DNA from: Lutibacter profundi
Lineage (GTDB): Bacteria; Bacteroidota; Bacteroidia; Flavobacteriales; Flavobacteriaceae
Assembly (NCBI RefSeq): GCF_001543325.1
Contig: NZ_CP013355.1
Coordinates: 2,386,001 to 2,450,000, forward strand
Length of the DNA: 64,000 bases
Direction of reading: 5' to 3'
The first letter of the stretch is position 1. Every line of letters begins with the position of its first letter. Under the pieces are notes generated by a model, which was given only the letters and a program-made list of their open reading frames with translations, was not told where the DNA came from and ran no database searches. Positions 1-8,629 of the stretch are shown one piece after another. Made by a program: the position numbers and the translations under genes.

Positions 1-30
1 TGGAGGAATAGCTAATTTTATTAAAAATAA

Positions 31-74
31 AACCCTTATTAATGTGATTAAAATCACATTAATAAGGGTTTTTT
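31..74. terminator. Rho-independent (bidirectional) terminator
   Basis: A perfect 19-bp inverted repeat (31-49 against 52-70) is followed by a run of six T on the plus strand and preceded by an A-run, so it can act in both directions. It probably ends the gene left of the window. The reading TGG AGG AAT AGC TAA at 1-15 could be the tail of that gene, but this cannot be confirmed. Confidence 0.8.
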
Positions 75-122
75 ATTGTAATTTTTTCCCATCAAAATTT
101 ACGAACTAAAAAATATAAAATA

Positions 123-1436
123 ATGTCAAAACATTTTCAGGTTTTAGTCATTGGAGGAGGTACGGCCGGAATAATGGTTGCATCCATGTTAAAACGAAAA
201 AACACTTCGCTTAAAATAGGGTTATTAGATCCTGCAAAAAAACACTATTATCAACCAGCATGGACTTTAGTTGGAGCAAATACGTATGATTTTGAAAAAA
301 CAGCAAAATTTATGGATTCGTTAATTCCAAAAGGAGTTGAACATATTAAAGAATTTGCCGATAAATTTGATCCAGAAAATAATAAAATTATTTCTAAAGA
401 AGGGAATGAATTTACGTACGATTATTTAGTGGTTGCTCCAGGGTTAAAAATTGCTCCAGATTTAGTAGAAGGTTTATCAGAAGCTATGGATAAAGGTGTT
501 GTTTGTAGTAATTATACAAACCCAAACCATACTTGGGAGGTTCTTAAAAACTTTAAAGGAGGTACCGCTTTATTTACACAACCCTCAACTCCAATAAAGT
601 GTGGGGGAGCTCCTCAAAAAATAATGTATTTAGCCGATGAGCATTTTACTAAAATAGGTGTTAGAGATAAAACAAATATTGTTTTTGCAATGCCGGGTAA
701 TGTTATTTTTGCAGTAAAAAAAGTAGCCAAAACATTAATGGAAGTTATAGATAAAAAGGATATTAATGTTCGGTTTTATCATAAATTAGTTAAAGTTGAT
801 GCAAAAGAACAAATTGCTTGGTATGAAATTTTAAAAGAATCGGATGATGGTAATGATTGTGTGGTAATTAAAGCTAAAGAAGGTGATGTTGTTGATAAAG
901 AAATTCAGCATAATTATAAAGATATAAAAGCCATTGAAAAAGATGGTTTAATAGGCATTCATTTTGATATGATGCATTTGGCACCACCACAACAAGCACC
1001 AGATTTTATTAGAAACTCTCCTTTAGCCACTGAATCTGGCTGGTTATCTGTTAATTCTTCAACAATGCAACATAAAAAATACAGAAATATATTTGGAGTT
1101 GGGGACGTTTGTGAGTTGCCAACGGCCAAAACAGGAGCAGCGATAAGAAAACAGGTGCCTGTAGTTGTTGAAAATATTTTAAATTTATTAAGTACAAGTA
1201 AGTTGGCTGATAAAAAGTACGATGGTTATTCTTCTTGTCCTTTGGTTACAGGTTATGGGAAAATGGTATTAGCAGAATTTGATTATTCGAAAGAGTTTAA
1301 GCCAGACCCCAAATTAAAAGAGTTTCCGTTAATGATTAGTGATTCTTCAAAAGAACATTGGCGTTTATGGATTCTAAAAAAATATTTATTACCGTATTTA
1401 TATTGGAATAAAATGATGAAAGGTATTGAAGTATAA
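123..1436 (+). CDS. sqr: Sulfide:quinone oxidoreductase, human SQOR-like type
   Basis: This FAD flavoprotein should oxidise sulfide and pass the electrons to the membrane quinone pool. The N-terminus has the dinucleotide-binding motif IGGGTAG (residues 10-16). Two cysteines sit where the catalytic pair of the mitochondrial SQOR type lies: C160 in KCGGAPQK and C330 in GVGDVCELPTAKT, the second inside the C-terminal FAD motif. The length of 437 aa fits the family. It stands alone, downstream of a terminator and upstream of a palindromic repeat at 1454-1504. There is no rhodanese or persulfide dioxygenase gene beside it. A generic NAD(P)/FAD oxidoreductase is possible, but the cysteine context favours SQR. 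Confidence 0.85.
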   Translation: MSKHFQVLVIGGGTAGIMVASMLKRKNTSLKIGLLDPAKKHYYQPAWTLVGANTYDFEKTAKFMDSLIPKGVEHIKEFADKFDPENNKIISKEGNEFTYDYLVVAPGLKIAPDLVEGLSEAMDKGVVCSNYTNPNHTWEVLKNFKGGTALFTQPSTPIKCGGAPQKIMYLADEHFTKIGVRDKTNIVFAMPGNVIFAVKKVAKTLMEVIDKKDINVRFYHKLVKVDAKEQIAWYEILKESDDGNDCVVIKAKEGDVVDKEIQHNYKDIKAIEKDGLIGIHFDMMHLAPPQQAPDFIRNSPLATESGWLSVNSSTMQHKKYRNIFGVGDVCELPTAKTGAAIRKQVPVVVENILNLLSTSKLADKKYDGYSSCPLVTGYGKMVLAEFDYSKEFKPDPKLKEFPLMISDSSKEHWRLWILKKYLLPYLYWNKMMKGIEV

Positions 1437-1453
1437 AACAAAAATACCATATA

Positions 1454-1504
1454 GAGCGCACTCGAAATATAGTTTAACACAATTTCTATTTTTCGACTGC
1501 GCTC
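1454..1504. repeat. Palindromic intergenic repeat, possible terminator
   Basis: The arms GAGCGCACTCGAAA (1454-1467) and TTTCGACTGCGCTC (1491-1504) are inverted with one mismatch, around a 23-nt AT-rich spacer. The element lies between the convergent ends of sqr and the TonB receptor gene. Its core CTCGAAA/TTTCGA resembles the elements near 12370-12463 and 63514-63585, which suggests a dispersed repeat family. Confidence 0.6.
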
Positions 1505-1579
1505 GAAATGGCTTCCTAGCTGTTATGCTTAATTTGTTTTAGCACCTTATTACATAAATTCTTTTTTTTATCGTTCTTC

Positions 1580-3964
1580 TTAAAATTTTAGAGTAGCTCC
1601 AACCAAAAAATTTCTAGTGGCTTGAGGATAATACCCTGCTCCATCTAAAGTAGTGGTTTCTCCCGGAACAGACCAAGTATCATCATAGGTATAATAATAT
1701 CCGTTTGAAATATATTCAACATTAAAAATATTATTTAACAATGCTGTAAACACAATAGATTTAATTATTTTTTTAGGTTTAATTTCATAGGAAAAATTTA
1801 AATCATTTACAAAATAGCTCTCCAATTTTGAATTTTTGTTATCAATATTTCCCATATACTGTTCTCCTACATATTTTGAAAGTAGAGAAATATACATTTT
1901 TGTATTTGGTGCATAAGTAAATGAATTCCCTGCAACTATTTTTGGAGAAAATGAAAGATTGGTTTTTCCTAAACTCACTAATTCTCCATTCCATGAAGTT
2001 ACAAAATCAAGGTTTTTATTACTGCTTATAGCAATATTTGGTTGCCAATTAAACCGATTATTAAGTTTAATTTTTCCATCTATTTCCAATCCTAATCGGT
2101 AACTTTTACCACTTGTTGCTCTTATAAAATCACCAGTATCATCAATAGCTCCTGTTAAAACCAATTGATCTTTGTATTTCATGTAATAAATATTGGTATT
2201 TACAGCCACATTTTCTGATTTATAACGCCACCCAAGCTCAAAATCAGTTAATTTTTCAGCTGTGTTTACACCGTATTTAAAATCATTTCTATTAGGTTCT
2301 TTAGTAGCTTTTGCAACTGAAAAATAGATGCTATTACTATTATTAGCTTTAAAAGTTAAACCAGCTTTTGGATTGAAAAACGAGTAATTTTTATTGATTT
2401 TTATTGGAATTATGTCTGAAGTAATACCAGCTGTTTTAAACCTTACAAACCGACCTTGTAAATCGGTAAACAACATCCATTTGTTAGTTAATTTATAAGT
2501 TAATTTACCAAAAATATTGGCATCATTTTTTTTTGTATTACTATTGTAATAATGCTCTCTAATTTGTGAATCACTGGCATATTGAGCCCAAATAATTTCC
2601 CCAAAATGGCCTCCTTTATAATAACTTACAGATGTTCCAAAAATAATTTCTAAGCTATTATTTTTATAGGTTGCATTAGCATTAGCAACATAATAATCGT
2701 TGTCTAACCATCTCCTTCTAATTAAGTCGGTTTTATCAATAGTTTCACCACCTATTGTAATTGGTATTAAATTATAATCAGCAAAATTTTGATTTGCTTT
2801 ATATTGTTCATAGTAACCTTTTCCTTTAGTGTAATTTAATGCTATGTTAGAACTCCAATTTTTTGATAGTTTTTGATTCCAAAGGATTTGAAAATGATCT
2901 TGTTGATAATTATCAGTTTCATTATCATAAGAATAGGGGTTGTAAGTTCTACCCAATGTTGCCATTTCCTCCTTAGTAACACCATACCAAGCTTGGTATG
3001 TTTTTTCTTTTCCCCCAAAAGTTAGAGCCTTAATTAATGTGTTATCATCAACATAAGCAGCTTGTAAGAAATAGGATTTAAGATTGGAGAAAGCTCTGTC
3101 AATATAACCATCAGAATCAATTTTAGAAAATCGCCCTGCAAACTCTATATGGTTATTAATTTTACCCGTACTAAATTTAACAGTGTTTTTAGAAGTGTTA
3201 AATGATCCTATTGAACTACTAATTTCACCGTACGAATATTTAGAAATTGCATCTGTCAAAATGTTTAAACTTGCCCCAAAAGCTGCCGAACCATTGGTTG
3301 ATGTACCAACACCTCGTTGCAATTGTATACTTTGAGTTGAAGAAGCAAAATCGGGTAAATTAACCCAATACGTTCCTTGACTTTCAGCATCGTTATACGG
3401 AATTCCGTTAATGGTAACATTAACTCTGGTAGCATCGCTACCTCTAACCCTAATACCTGTATATCCAATACCTGCACCAGCATCAGAAGTGGTTACTACC
3501 GATGGTAAATAATTTAAAAGTATGGGTATATCCTGCCCTAAATTTCGCTTAGCTAACTCTTCTTTAGTAATATTACTGTGTGTTACCGGAGATGATTCTT
3601 TTACCCGAACAGCATTTACAAGTACCTCTTCTAAATTCACAAAACTATCAGCCATATTAATGGTAATAGATTTATTTTTGTTTAAATTAACCTTAATTTC
3701 TTTAGGCTTACTAATAGCACTTACCACTAAAGTATAATTTCCTTTTTTTAATTGGAATTTAAAATTTCCGTGTAAATCAGATGTTGTACCTTTTGACGTT
3801 CCTTTAATTAAAATACTTGCTCCAGTGAGTGGCTGATTTCCATCAACAACTTTTCCTGAAAGTGTAAATAATGTTTGTGCATTTGTGTTTATTGAAAATG
3901 CAATAATTAAAAAAGCTACTAGTTGTTTTACTTTTTTAAAGTTCTGTTTTAAAAATAGTTTCAT
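1580..3964 (-). CDS. TonB-dependent receptor, probable thiamine uptake
   Basis: This is an outer-membrane TonB-dependent receptor of 794 aa. A signal peptide (about residues 1-29, ending NTNA-Q) is followed by a carboxypeptidase-regulatory-like domain (about 33-110, GKVVDGNQPLTGASILIKG), a plug domain (about 120-240, with RVRGSD) and a 22-strand-type barrel ending in an aromatic-rich strand, FLVGATLKF. Its 5' leader carries a TPP riboswitch (4042-4117). In Bacteroidota such riboswitch-controlled receptors are thought to import thiamine or its precursors. The substrate is therefore inferred from regulation and not from the protein itself. No thiamine kinase or PnuT gene is adjacent, so it appears monocistronic. 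Confidence 0.85.
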   Translation of the reverse strand: MKLFLKQNFKKVKQLVAFLIIAFSINTNAQTLFTLSGKVVDGNQPLTGASILIKGTSKGTTSDLHGNFKFQLKKGNYTLVVSAISKPKEIKVNLNKNKSITINMADSFVNLEEVLVNAVRVKESSPVTHSNITKEELAKRNLGQDIPILLNYLPSVVTTSDAGAGIGYTGIRVRGSDATRVNVTINGIPYNDAESQGTYWVNLPDFASSTQSIQLQRGVGTSTNGSAAFGASLNILTDAISKYSYGEISSSIGSFNTSKNTVKFSTGKINNHIEFAGRFSKIDSDGYIDRAFSNLKSYFLQAAYVDDNTLIKALTFGGKEKTYQAWYGVTKEEMATLGRTYNPYSYDNETDNYQQDHFQILWNQKLSKNWSSNIALNYTKGKGYYEQYKANQNFADYNLIPITIGGETIDKTDLIRRRWLDNDYYVANANATYKNNSLEIIFGTSVSYYKGGHFGEIIWAQYASDSQIREHYYNSNTKKNDANIFGKLTYKLTNKWMLFTDLQGRFVRFKTAGITSDIIPIKINKNYSFFNPKAGLTFKANNSNSIYFSVAKATKEPNRNDFKYGVNTAEKLTDFELGWRYKSENVAVNTNIYYMKYKDQLVLTGAIDDTGDFIRATSGKSYRLGLEIDGKIKLNNRFNWQPNIAISSNKNLDFVTSWNGELVSLGKTNLSFSPKIVAGNSFTYAPNTKMYISLLSKYVGEQYMGNIDNKNSKLESYFVNDLNFSYEIKPKKIIKSIVFTALLNNIFNVEYISNGYYYTYDDTWSVPGETTTLDGAGYYPQATRNFLVGATLKF

Positions 3965-4041
3965 TTAATATAAAATAAAACGATTTAAAAAGAGGTAATT
4001 AATCGATGTTTAACTTAATTTGTTACTCAATTTTTTATTTT

Positions 4042-4117
4042 GAGCATCCCTTAACAGCATTACCTGTTCAGGTTCAATGGGTTTAATCTCAGCCTGTAAG
4101 GCACCCCTTTTGAGATG
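4042..4117 (-). promoter_or_regulatory. TPP (THI element) riboswitch
   Basis: Read on the minus strand this segment has the conserved TPP aptamer blocks in order: GGGGTGCC, then GGCTGAGA, then ACCC, then GAACCTGA, CAGGTAATGC and AAGGGA. A short P1 stem is possible between CATC at the 5' end and GATG at the 3' end. It lies 78 nt before the start of the TonB receptor gene. High TPP would be expected to switch the gene off. A weak stem-loop (CTCAA/TTGAG, about 4026-4044) lies between aptamer and gene and could be part of the expression platform. Confidence 0.93.
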
Positions 4118-4141
4118 GGGTAAAATTACTTAATTTTTAAT

Positions 4142-4495
4142 TGTTTTTAATAGAATTTACCAACTATTTTTTTAATGATTATAAAAAGAAGATTTACAAT
4201 AATTTAATTGAAGCGATGTTTGAAATGATATTAAGAAATACAGCTAAAAACATACATCAGAAAATTTAATTCCGATTCTATAAATTTTGAACCTTTCTAT
4301 AAATAGTTGTTTAGCTTATGAATGAGTAGATAGAAAATTAATAAGTATATTACTAAAATTATAAAATCAAGTCCTAAACTTATTCCTGTGGTAGTTTTTG
4401 ATATGGTATTCTAAGAATATAAATATTTTTAAAAAAAAAGGCCTAATTTAAAATAAGTATAATACCTTTAAGGGTAAATTTTAAAAGGTGATATT
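4142..4495. other. Intergenic region with no recognised gene
   Basis: AT-rich DNA between the riboswitch and the divergent oxidoreductase alpha gene. It must hold the promoters of both transcripts. I see no open frame longer than about 20 codons, no tRNA and no clear TAnnTTTG box. The sequence AAAGGTG ends about 5 nt before the TTG start at 4496 and looks like an unusually good ribosome-binding site for this genome. Confidence 0.5.
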
Positions 4496-5611
4496 TTGAA
4501 TACTAAATCCTCAAAAAATGTCATGATTGATGCTTCAAGAATTATTACAGAAGCACTTGTACAATCCGGAGCAGATGTGTTTATAGGATATCCAATAACT
4601 CCTTCCAATTTATTTTATAGTTACTCAAAAGAACGTTTTCCAGAATTTTTAGCTGGTCCAGACGAGATATCTGTATTACAATGGATGTGTGGTTATTCGG
4701 CAGCAGGAAAAATACCTGTAACAGCAACAGCGTTCCCAGGATTGGCACTAATGACAGAGACGTTAAATATGGCTTATATGATGGAGCTGCCAATGGTACT
4801 TATTATTACACAAAGATTAGGCCCAAGTACTGGATCTGCAACAACTGGAGCTCAAGGAGATTTAAAATTTTTAGATGGAATTATTTCTGGTGGTTTTCCA
4901 CTACCTATATTTTCTCCTTCAAACTTTAATGATGCTTGGACACTTTCAAATAAAGCAGTAAAAACGGCCATTGAATTTAGAACACCTGTAATTATTTTAA
5001 CCTCAAAGGAATTGGTAATGACTCAAAGAAGTTTTAATATCAATTTACTAGAACCATTAGAGCAAATTAATAGAACGCCAAAAGTAGTTGAACCACCCTA
5101 TAAACCTTATAAAGCAGGTAAAGATAGGGTACCCACATTTTACCCTTTAGGGAATAATGAATATCAAACACGGTTTAATGCCTCAACACACGATAATGAT
5201 GGGTTAATTCGTAAAGGAACACCTGAAAGTTTAGCTAATACTTGGAGACTTCGTGAAAAACTAGAAGAAAGAATAAATGAATATTCTTTTTTTGAACTTG
5301 ATGCTGATGATGGTGCTGATGATTTAATTGTAACTTGGGGTGTATCAGCAGATGCTTCTCGAGATGCTATTAACTTATTACGAAAGAATGGTAAAAAAGT
5401 TTCATTGTTAATAGTAAAAACCATACTGCCAATTTCACAAAATATTTTTAATATCATAGATTCTTTTAAGACAGTTACGTTTGCTGAAGAAAATATGACG
5501 GGTTTATACAAAGAAATGATATTTGGTAAACGAAAAAATTCTAAAGTTAAAGTAGCAACAAAATTTGGTAGCATGTTAACACCTTCTGAAATTGAAGAAA
5601 TTGTAAATTAA
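4496..5611 (+). CDS. korA: 2-oxoacid:acceptor oxidoreductase, alpha subunit
   Basis: This is the alpha subunit of a CoA-dependent 2-oxoacid:ferredoxin oxidoreductase (2-oxoglutarate or a branched 2-oxoacid). It has the pyrimidine-binding domain with the typical GYPITPSN motif (residues 35-42), then a long transketolase C-terminal-like part. At 371 aa it lacks the gamma domain that many bacterial KorA proteins carry at the N-terminus. That domain is fused to the next gene instead. The start is either TTG at 4496, preceded by AAAGGTG, or ATG at 4523 (residue 10); the first is chosen because of the ribosome-binding site. The partner gene begins 14 nt after the stop, so the two are surely co-transcribed. 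The substrate cannot be read from sequence alone. Confidence 0.88.
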   Translation: MNTKSSKNVMIDASRIITEALVQSGADVFIGYPITPSNLFYSYSKERFPEFLAGPDEISVLQWMCGYSAAGKIPVTATAFPGLALMTETLNMAYMMELPMVLIITQRLGPSTGSATTGAQGDLKFLDGIISGGFPLPIFSPSNFNDAWTLSNKAVKTAIEFRTPVIILTSKELVMTQRSFNINLLEPLEQINRTPKVVEPPYKPYKAGKDRVPTFYPLGNNEYQTRFNASTHDNDGLIRKGTPESLANTWRLREKLEERINEYSFFELDADDGADDLIVTWGVSADASRDAINLLRKNGKKVSLLIVKTILPISQNIFNIIDSFKTVTFAEENMTGLYKEMIFGKRKNSKVKVATKFGSMLTPSEIEEIVN

Positions 5612-5625
5612 TTTGAATCAAATCT

Positions 5626-6888
5626 ATGGAAGCAGCAAAAAAAATATTAACCAATATTAAGATGCCTTTTTGTCCAGGATGTGGACATGGAGTTTGTGTT
5701 AAAAGTATTTCTAAATCATTAGAAAATTTAGGATATAGATCTAAAGATGTTATTATAGTTAGTGATATAGGTTGTTCAGGATTGGTAGATCCATTATTTA
5801 CTACACATACCATTCATGGGCTTCATGGACGTTCTCCTGCTTTGGGTGTTGGAGTAACATTAGGATTAGACAACCCCAATAAAAAAGTTATTGTTATTCA
5901 AGGAGATGGAGGAGCAACTATTGGCTTGCAACATATTTTGGAGGCTGCTCGACGAAATATTGATATGACCTTGGTTGTTATAAATAACCTGCTTTATGGG
6001 ATGACAGGTGGACAAATGAGTGGTTTATCTACCAATGAATTTAAAGAATATAAGCATAGTAATGATGATGCAGATCCGTATGATGTTGTGAATTTAGCAC
6101 ATCAATCAGGAGCCGCATTTAGTATTCGGGTTAACAATATTTCAAATTTTACCGATGTACTCGAAGAAGCGATTCGTATTTCTGGATTTTCATTAGTTGA
6201 ATTATCTAGTTTATGTACATCACATGGAATGAAAAAGATTTCAGAAATGAAACACTATATTGTTGCCGAAGAAAAACTTACAAATAACCGTTCTGTTGGT
6301 GTAAGTATAAAGCGTAATACAGCTTCCTTATTAGATAAATCAAAAATTTTAACACCTCAATTTACTTCGAAAATAAATGATAGTATAGGTATTGTTATTG
6401 CTGGGTCTGCAGGAGGAGGAGTACAATCTGCAGCAAAAATGTTAGCTCAAGCAGCAATTCTATCGGGCTTGTATGCTACAATGAAAGGAGAATATCCTAT
6501 TACAGTAGGAACTGGATTCTCAGTTGCTGAAGTAATTTTATCAAAAAAACCAATCCATTTTACAGGTTTAGAAAACCCGAAAGTAGTGATGGTAGTTACT
6601 GAAGATGGATGGAATAAGGTTAAAAATAGAATTACAAATAGCACTAAAGTTTTTGTAGATACAAAAGTGAGTTATAATAGCACTTTTATTACAAAAGATT
6701 TTCTGAAAGTTGGTGGGAAAAAAGGAGCAGCACTAAGTGCAGTATCTTATTGGATTAAAGAATCAGGAGTGTTTCCTATAGAAGCATTATTTAAAGTAGT
6801 AGAAGATAGTAAATATGTAACGTCTTTACAAAAAGCGATTAAGGGAGCAGAAGAATTACGGGAGTTAGTCTATGCAGACAGGAAATAA
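5626..6888 (+). CDS. korB: 2-oxoacid:acceptor oxidoreductase, beta-gamma fusion
   Basis: Residues 1 to about 235 are the thiamine-diphosphate-binding beta subunit. The cysteines that would hold a 4Fe-4S cluster are C16 and C19 (CPGCGHG), C50 (SDIGC) and C197. The TPP motif is GDGG (93-96) followed by NN at 120-121. Residues from about 253 to 420 are a gamma-type domain (IAGSAGGGVQSAAKMLAQ), which in most enzymes is separate or fused to alpha. Length 420 aa. The gene lies 14 nt after the alpha gene and its stop is only 11 nt from the convergent arfB stop. The complex would oxidise a 2-oxoacid to acyl-CoA with reduction of ferredoxin. No ferredoxin gene is adjacent. Confidence 0.88.
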   Translation: MEAAKKILTNIKMPFCPGCGHGVCVKSISKSLENLGYRSKDVIIVSDIGCSGLVDPLFTTHTIHGLHGRSPALGVGVTLGLDNPNKKVIVIQGDGGATIGLQHILEAARRNIDMTLVVINNLLYGMTGGQMSGLSTNEFKEYKHSNDDADPYDVVNLAHQSGAAFSIRVNNISNFTDVLEEAIRISGFSLVELSSLCTSHGMKKISEMKHYIVAEEKLTNNRSVGVSIKRNTASLLDKSKILTPQFTSKINDSIGIVIAGSAGGGVQSAAKMLAQAAILSGLYATMKGEYPITVGTGFSVAEVILSKKPIHFTGLENPKVVMVVTEDGWNKVKNRITNSTKVFVDTKVSYNSTFITKDFLKVGGKKGAALSAVSYWIKESGVFPIEALFKVVEDSKYVTSLQKAIKGAEELRELVYADRK

Positions 6889-6899
6889 AAAGAAAATTA

Positions 6900-7304
6900 C
6901 TACAATATTTTAGGTTTATTTCTAAGAACTTTCTTGTATGCTTGTTTTTTCTTTTTTTCTAAACGTTTTTTAATACTTGATTTGGTAGGTTTTGTTGGCT
7001 TCCTTTTTCTTGGAACTTTCAACCCTTTTGTAATGAGTTGTAAAAAACGTTTTATAATAATTTCTTTATTTTTGTGCTGACTTCGGCTTTCATCACATTG
7101 TAACAGTAAAACATTTTCTTTCGTAAGTCTGGGTTTTAAGTTTTTTAATAATAATTCTTTTTCTTCATTGGTAAGTTCAGAGGAGTTTTGTATATCAAAA
7201 GATAGTTCAATTTTTGAAGAAACTTTGTTTACGTGTTGCCCTCCAGCCCCACTGCTTCTATTGGCTTTAAATTTAAGTTCTTTTATAATTTTTTCATTAT
7301 CCAT
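6900..7304 (-). CDS. arfB: Ribosome-rescue peptidyl-tRNA hydrolase ArfB
   Basis: This small class I release-factor-like protein frees peptides from ribosomes stalled without a stop codon. The catalytic GGQ loop is at residues 21-23 within RSSGAGGQHVNKVSS. The C-terminus (about 105-134) is a lysine/arginine-rich tail, which in ArfB enters the empty mRNA channel. Length 134 aa matches ArfB (YaeJ) and is too short for a true release factor. The ATG follows directly after the stop of the NadR-like gene, so it is the last gene of the five-gene minus-strand operon. Confidence 0.92.
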   Translation of the reverse strand: MDNEKIIKELKFKANRSSGAGGQHVNKVSSKIELSFDIQNSSELTNEEKELLLKNLKPRLTKENVLLLQCDESRSQHKNKEIIIKRFLQLITKGLKVPRKRKPTKPTKSSIKKRLEKKKKQAYKKVLRNKPKIL

Positions 7305-7958
7305 TTATCCTAGATTATTAAAATCGTCATTTTGTTGATGTATAAAATGTAAATCTAAATCAGTTAAATTATCTGAAAAACTTTGTAAATTTTGTTTTGA
7401 ATTTAATATTCCATCAATTTTTTTAACAGCTTTTTCAAATCTAGTTTTTTTATCTCCTTTTAATAAAATATACGGTCTCTCATATTTTTTTAAAGTACCT
7501 TCAAAGGCCTTAAACATTTCTAAACGAAGTTCGGGGCGATCTCTTAAATCATCTTTTTCCCAAGGCGTATCAATATAAGTGAGCAAATACAAGTCGTAAG
7601 TATTATGTATTGCAGCTTTTTCTAATTCAGGATTCACATAACCTCCGTAATACTCTTCTGAATACACTTTGGTTTCTAATAAATCAGTATCACAAATTAG
7701 CACTTTATCGGCTTTTTGAGCCAAATCATTTTCTAATTTCATTTGACCCCTGGCTATAGGCAGTAAATCTGAATTTTGACATGTTTTACGTTCATTATTC
7801 CACTTATTTTGTAAGTATTCACGAGCAAATTCAGGAGCCCAAACGGTATTGTAATGCCTAGCTAATTGTTTAGAAAGTGTTGTTTTTCCAGTGCTTTCTG
7901 GCCCAAAAAGTACAACCTTTATAATGTTTGTTTTTTGTTGTTTAAGTTTTTCTTCCAT
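7305..7958 (-). CDS. NadR-like ATPase, probable ribosylnicotinamide kinase
   Basis: This P-loop protein of 217 aa belongs to the AAA_28/NadR C-terminal kinase group. The Walker A motif is GPESTGKTT (residues 19-27), and a second conserved stretch is APEFAREYL. Members next to PnuC phosphorylate nicotinamide riboside to NMN and so trap the imported vitamin. The pnuC gene ends inside this one (40-nt overlap, 7919-7958), which strongly links the two functions. The NadR adenylyltransferase and DNA-binding domains are absent. The kinase role is inferred from family and neighbour. Confidence 0.83.
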   Translation of the reverse strand: MEEKLKQQKTNIIKVVLFGPESTGKTTLSKQLARHYNTVWAPEFAREYLQNKWNNERKTCQNSDLLPIARGQMKLENDLAQKADKVLICDTDLLETKVYSEEYYGGYVNPELEKAAIHNTYDLYLLTYIDTPWEKDDLRDRPELRLEMFKAFEGTLKKYERPYILLKGDKKTRFEKAVKKIDGILNSKQNLQSFSDNLTDLDLHFIHQQNDDFNNLG

Positions 7959-8629
7959 GTAAAATATCCTTGTATTGCTAAAATTAAAAATATGCTGTAT
8001 TGAATTCCTGTAAAACCATATCCTTTTACAAAATATAATGGAATAGAAGCAATATTACCAGCAATCCACAGTATCCAATTTTCTATTTTTTTGTTTGCCA
8101 TTAGCCACATTGCGGCAAAAAATATTCCAGTGGTAAAAGTATCCAAATAAGGTGTTCCCTGCCTAAAGTTAGTTAAATTTCCCGAAGTAAGTTTTGTAAT
8201 GGCGTAATTAATACTATCACTAAAACCTAAATTGTTTGGCATTACGTTGTAATACCTGTAAACAACTATCACAAAAATAGATGTAAAAGCAAAAATACCA
8301 AATACTTTTATTTTGTCAGTTTTGTTAGTTCTAGATATGGGTATGTGATGCTGTTTATTATCTATTATTTTACTCCACATATACCATCCGTACAAACTCA
8401 TTACAGTGTAATAAATATTAATAATTAAGTCTCCATAGAGGTTCCATTGGGAAAGTAGATAAACATATATGGCTGTACTAATAATTCCTGTAGGGAAAAC
8501 TAAAATATTTTCTTTTTTTGCATAAAAAACACTAATTACACCAAATAGAGCAGCAATAAATTCTAATGAAATATTCAAAGCACTTGCAGTTTGGTAGGGC
8601 TCAGTAAAAAAGTTAATTAAATCATTCAT
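7919..8629 (-). CDS. pnuC: PnuC-type nicotinamide riboside transporter
   Basis: This inner-membrane protein of 236 aa has about seven hydrophobic segments and the family's aromatic-rich stretch NIYYTVMSLYGWYMW. PnuC proteins move nicotinamide riboside by facilitated diffusion; the import is made directional by a kinase, here the overlapping next gene. Bacteroidota also have PnuT, a thiamine-carrying relative usually under TPP-riboswitch control. There is no such riboswitch here, and the NadR-like partner argues for nicotinamide riboside. The start overlaps the GGGPS stop by 4 nt. Confidence 0.87.
   Translation of the reverse strand: MNDLINFFTEPYQTASALNISLEFIAALFGVISVFYAKKENILVFPTGIISTAIYVYLLSQWNLYGDLIINIYYTVMSLYGWYMWSKIIDNKQHHIPISRTNKTDKIKVFGIFAFTSIFVIVVYRYYNVMPNNLGFSDSINYAITKLTSGNLTNFRQGTPYLDTFTTGIFFAAMWLMANKKIENWILWIAGNIASIPLYFVKGYGFTGIQYSIFLILAIQGYFTWKKNLNNKKQTL

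Noticed and set aside
1-15. Tail of a gene entering from the left
   Set aside because: A stop in frame 1 at 13-15 would allow it, but five codons are too few to support a call.
5164-5813. Antisense frames of 136 and 88 aa opposite the oxidoreductase genes
   Set aside because: Both are shadows of well-supported genes and show no recognisable motif. The same holds for other antisense frames inside sqr, susC, the S41 peptidase and the LacI gene.
7919-8629. PnuT-type thiamine transporter partner of the TPP-controlled receptor
   Set aside because: It is 4 kb away in another operon, has no TPP riboswitch and overlaps a NadR-like kinase, so nicotinamide riboside is the better substrate.
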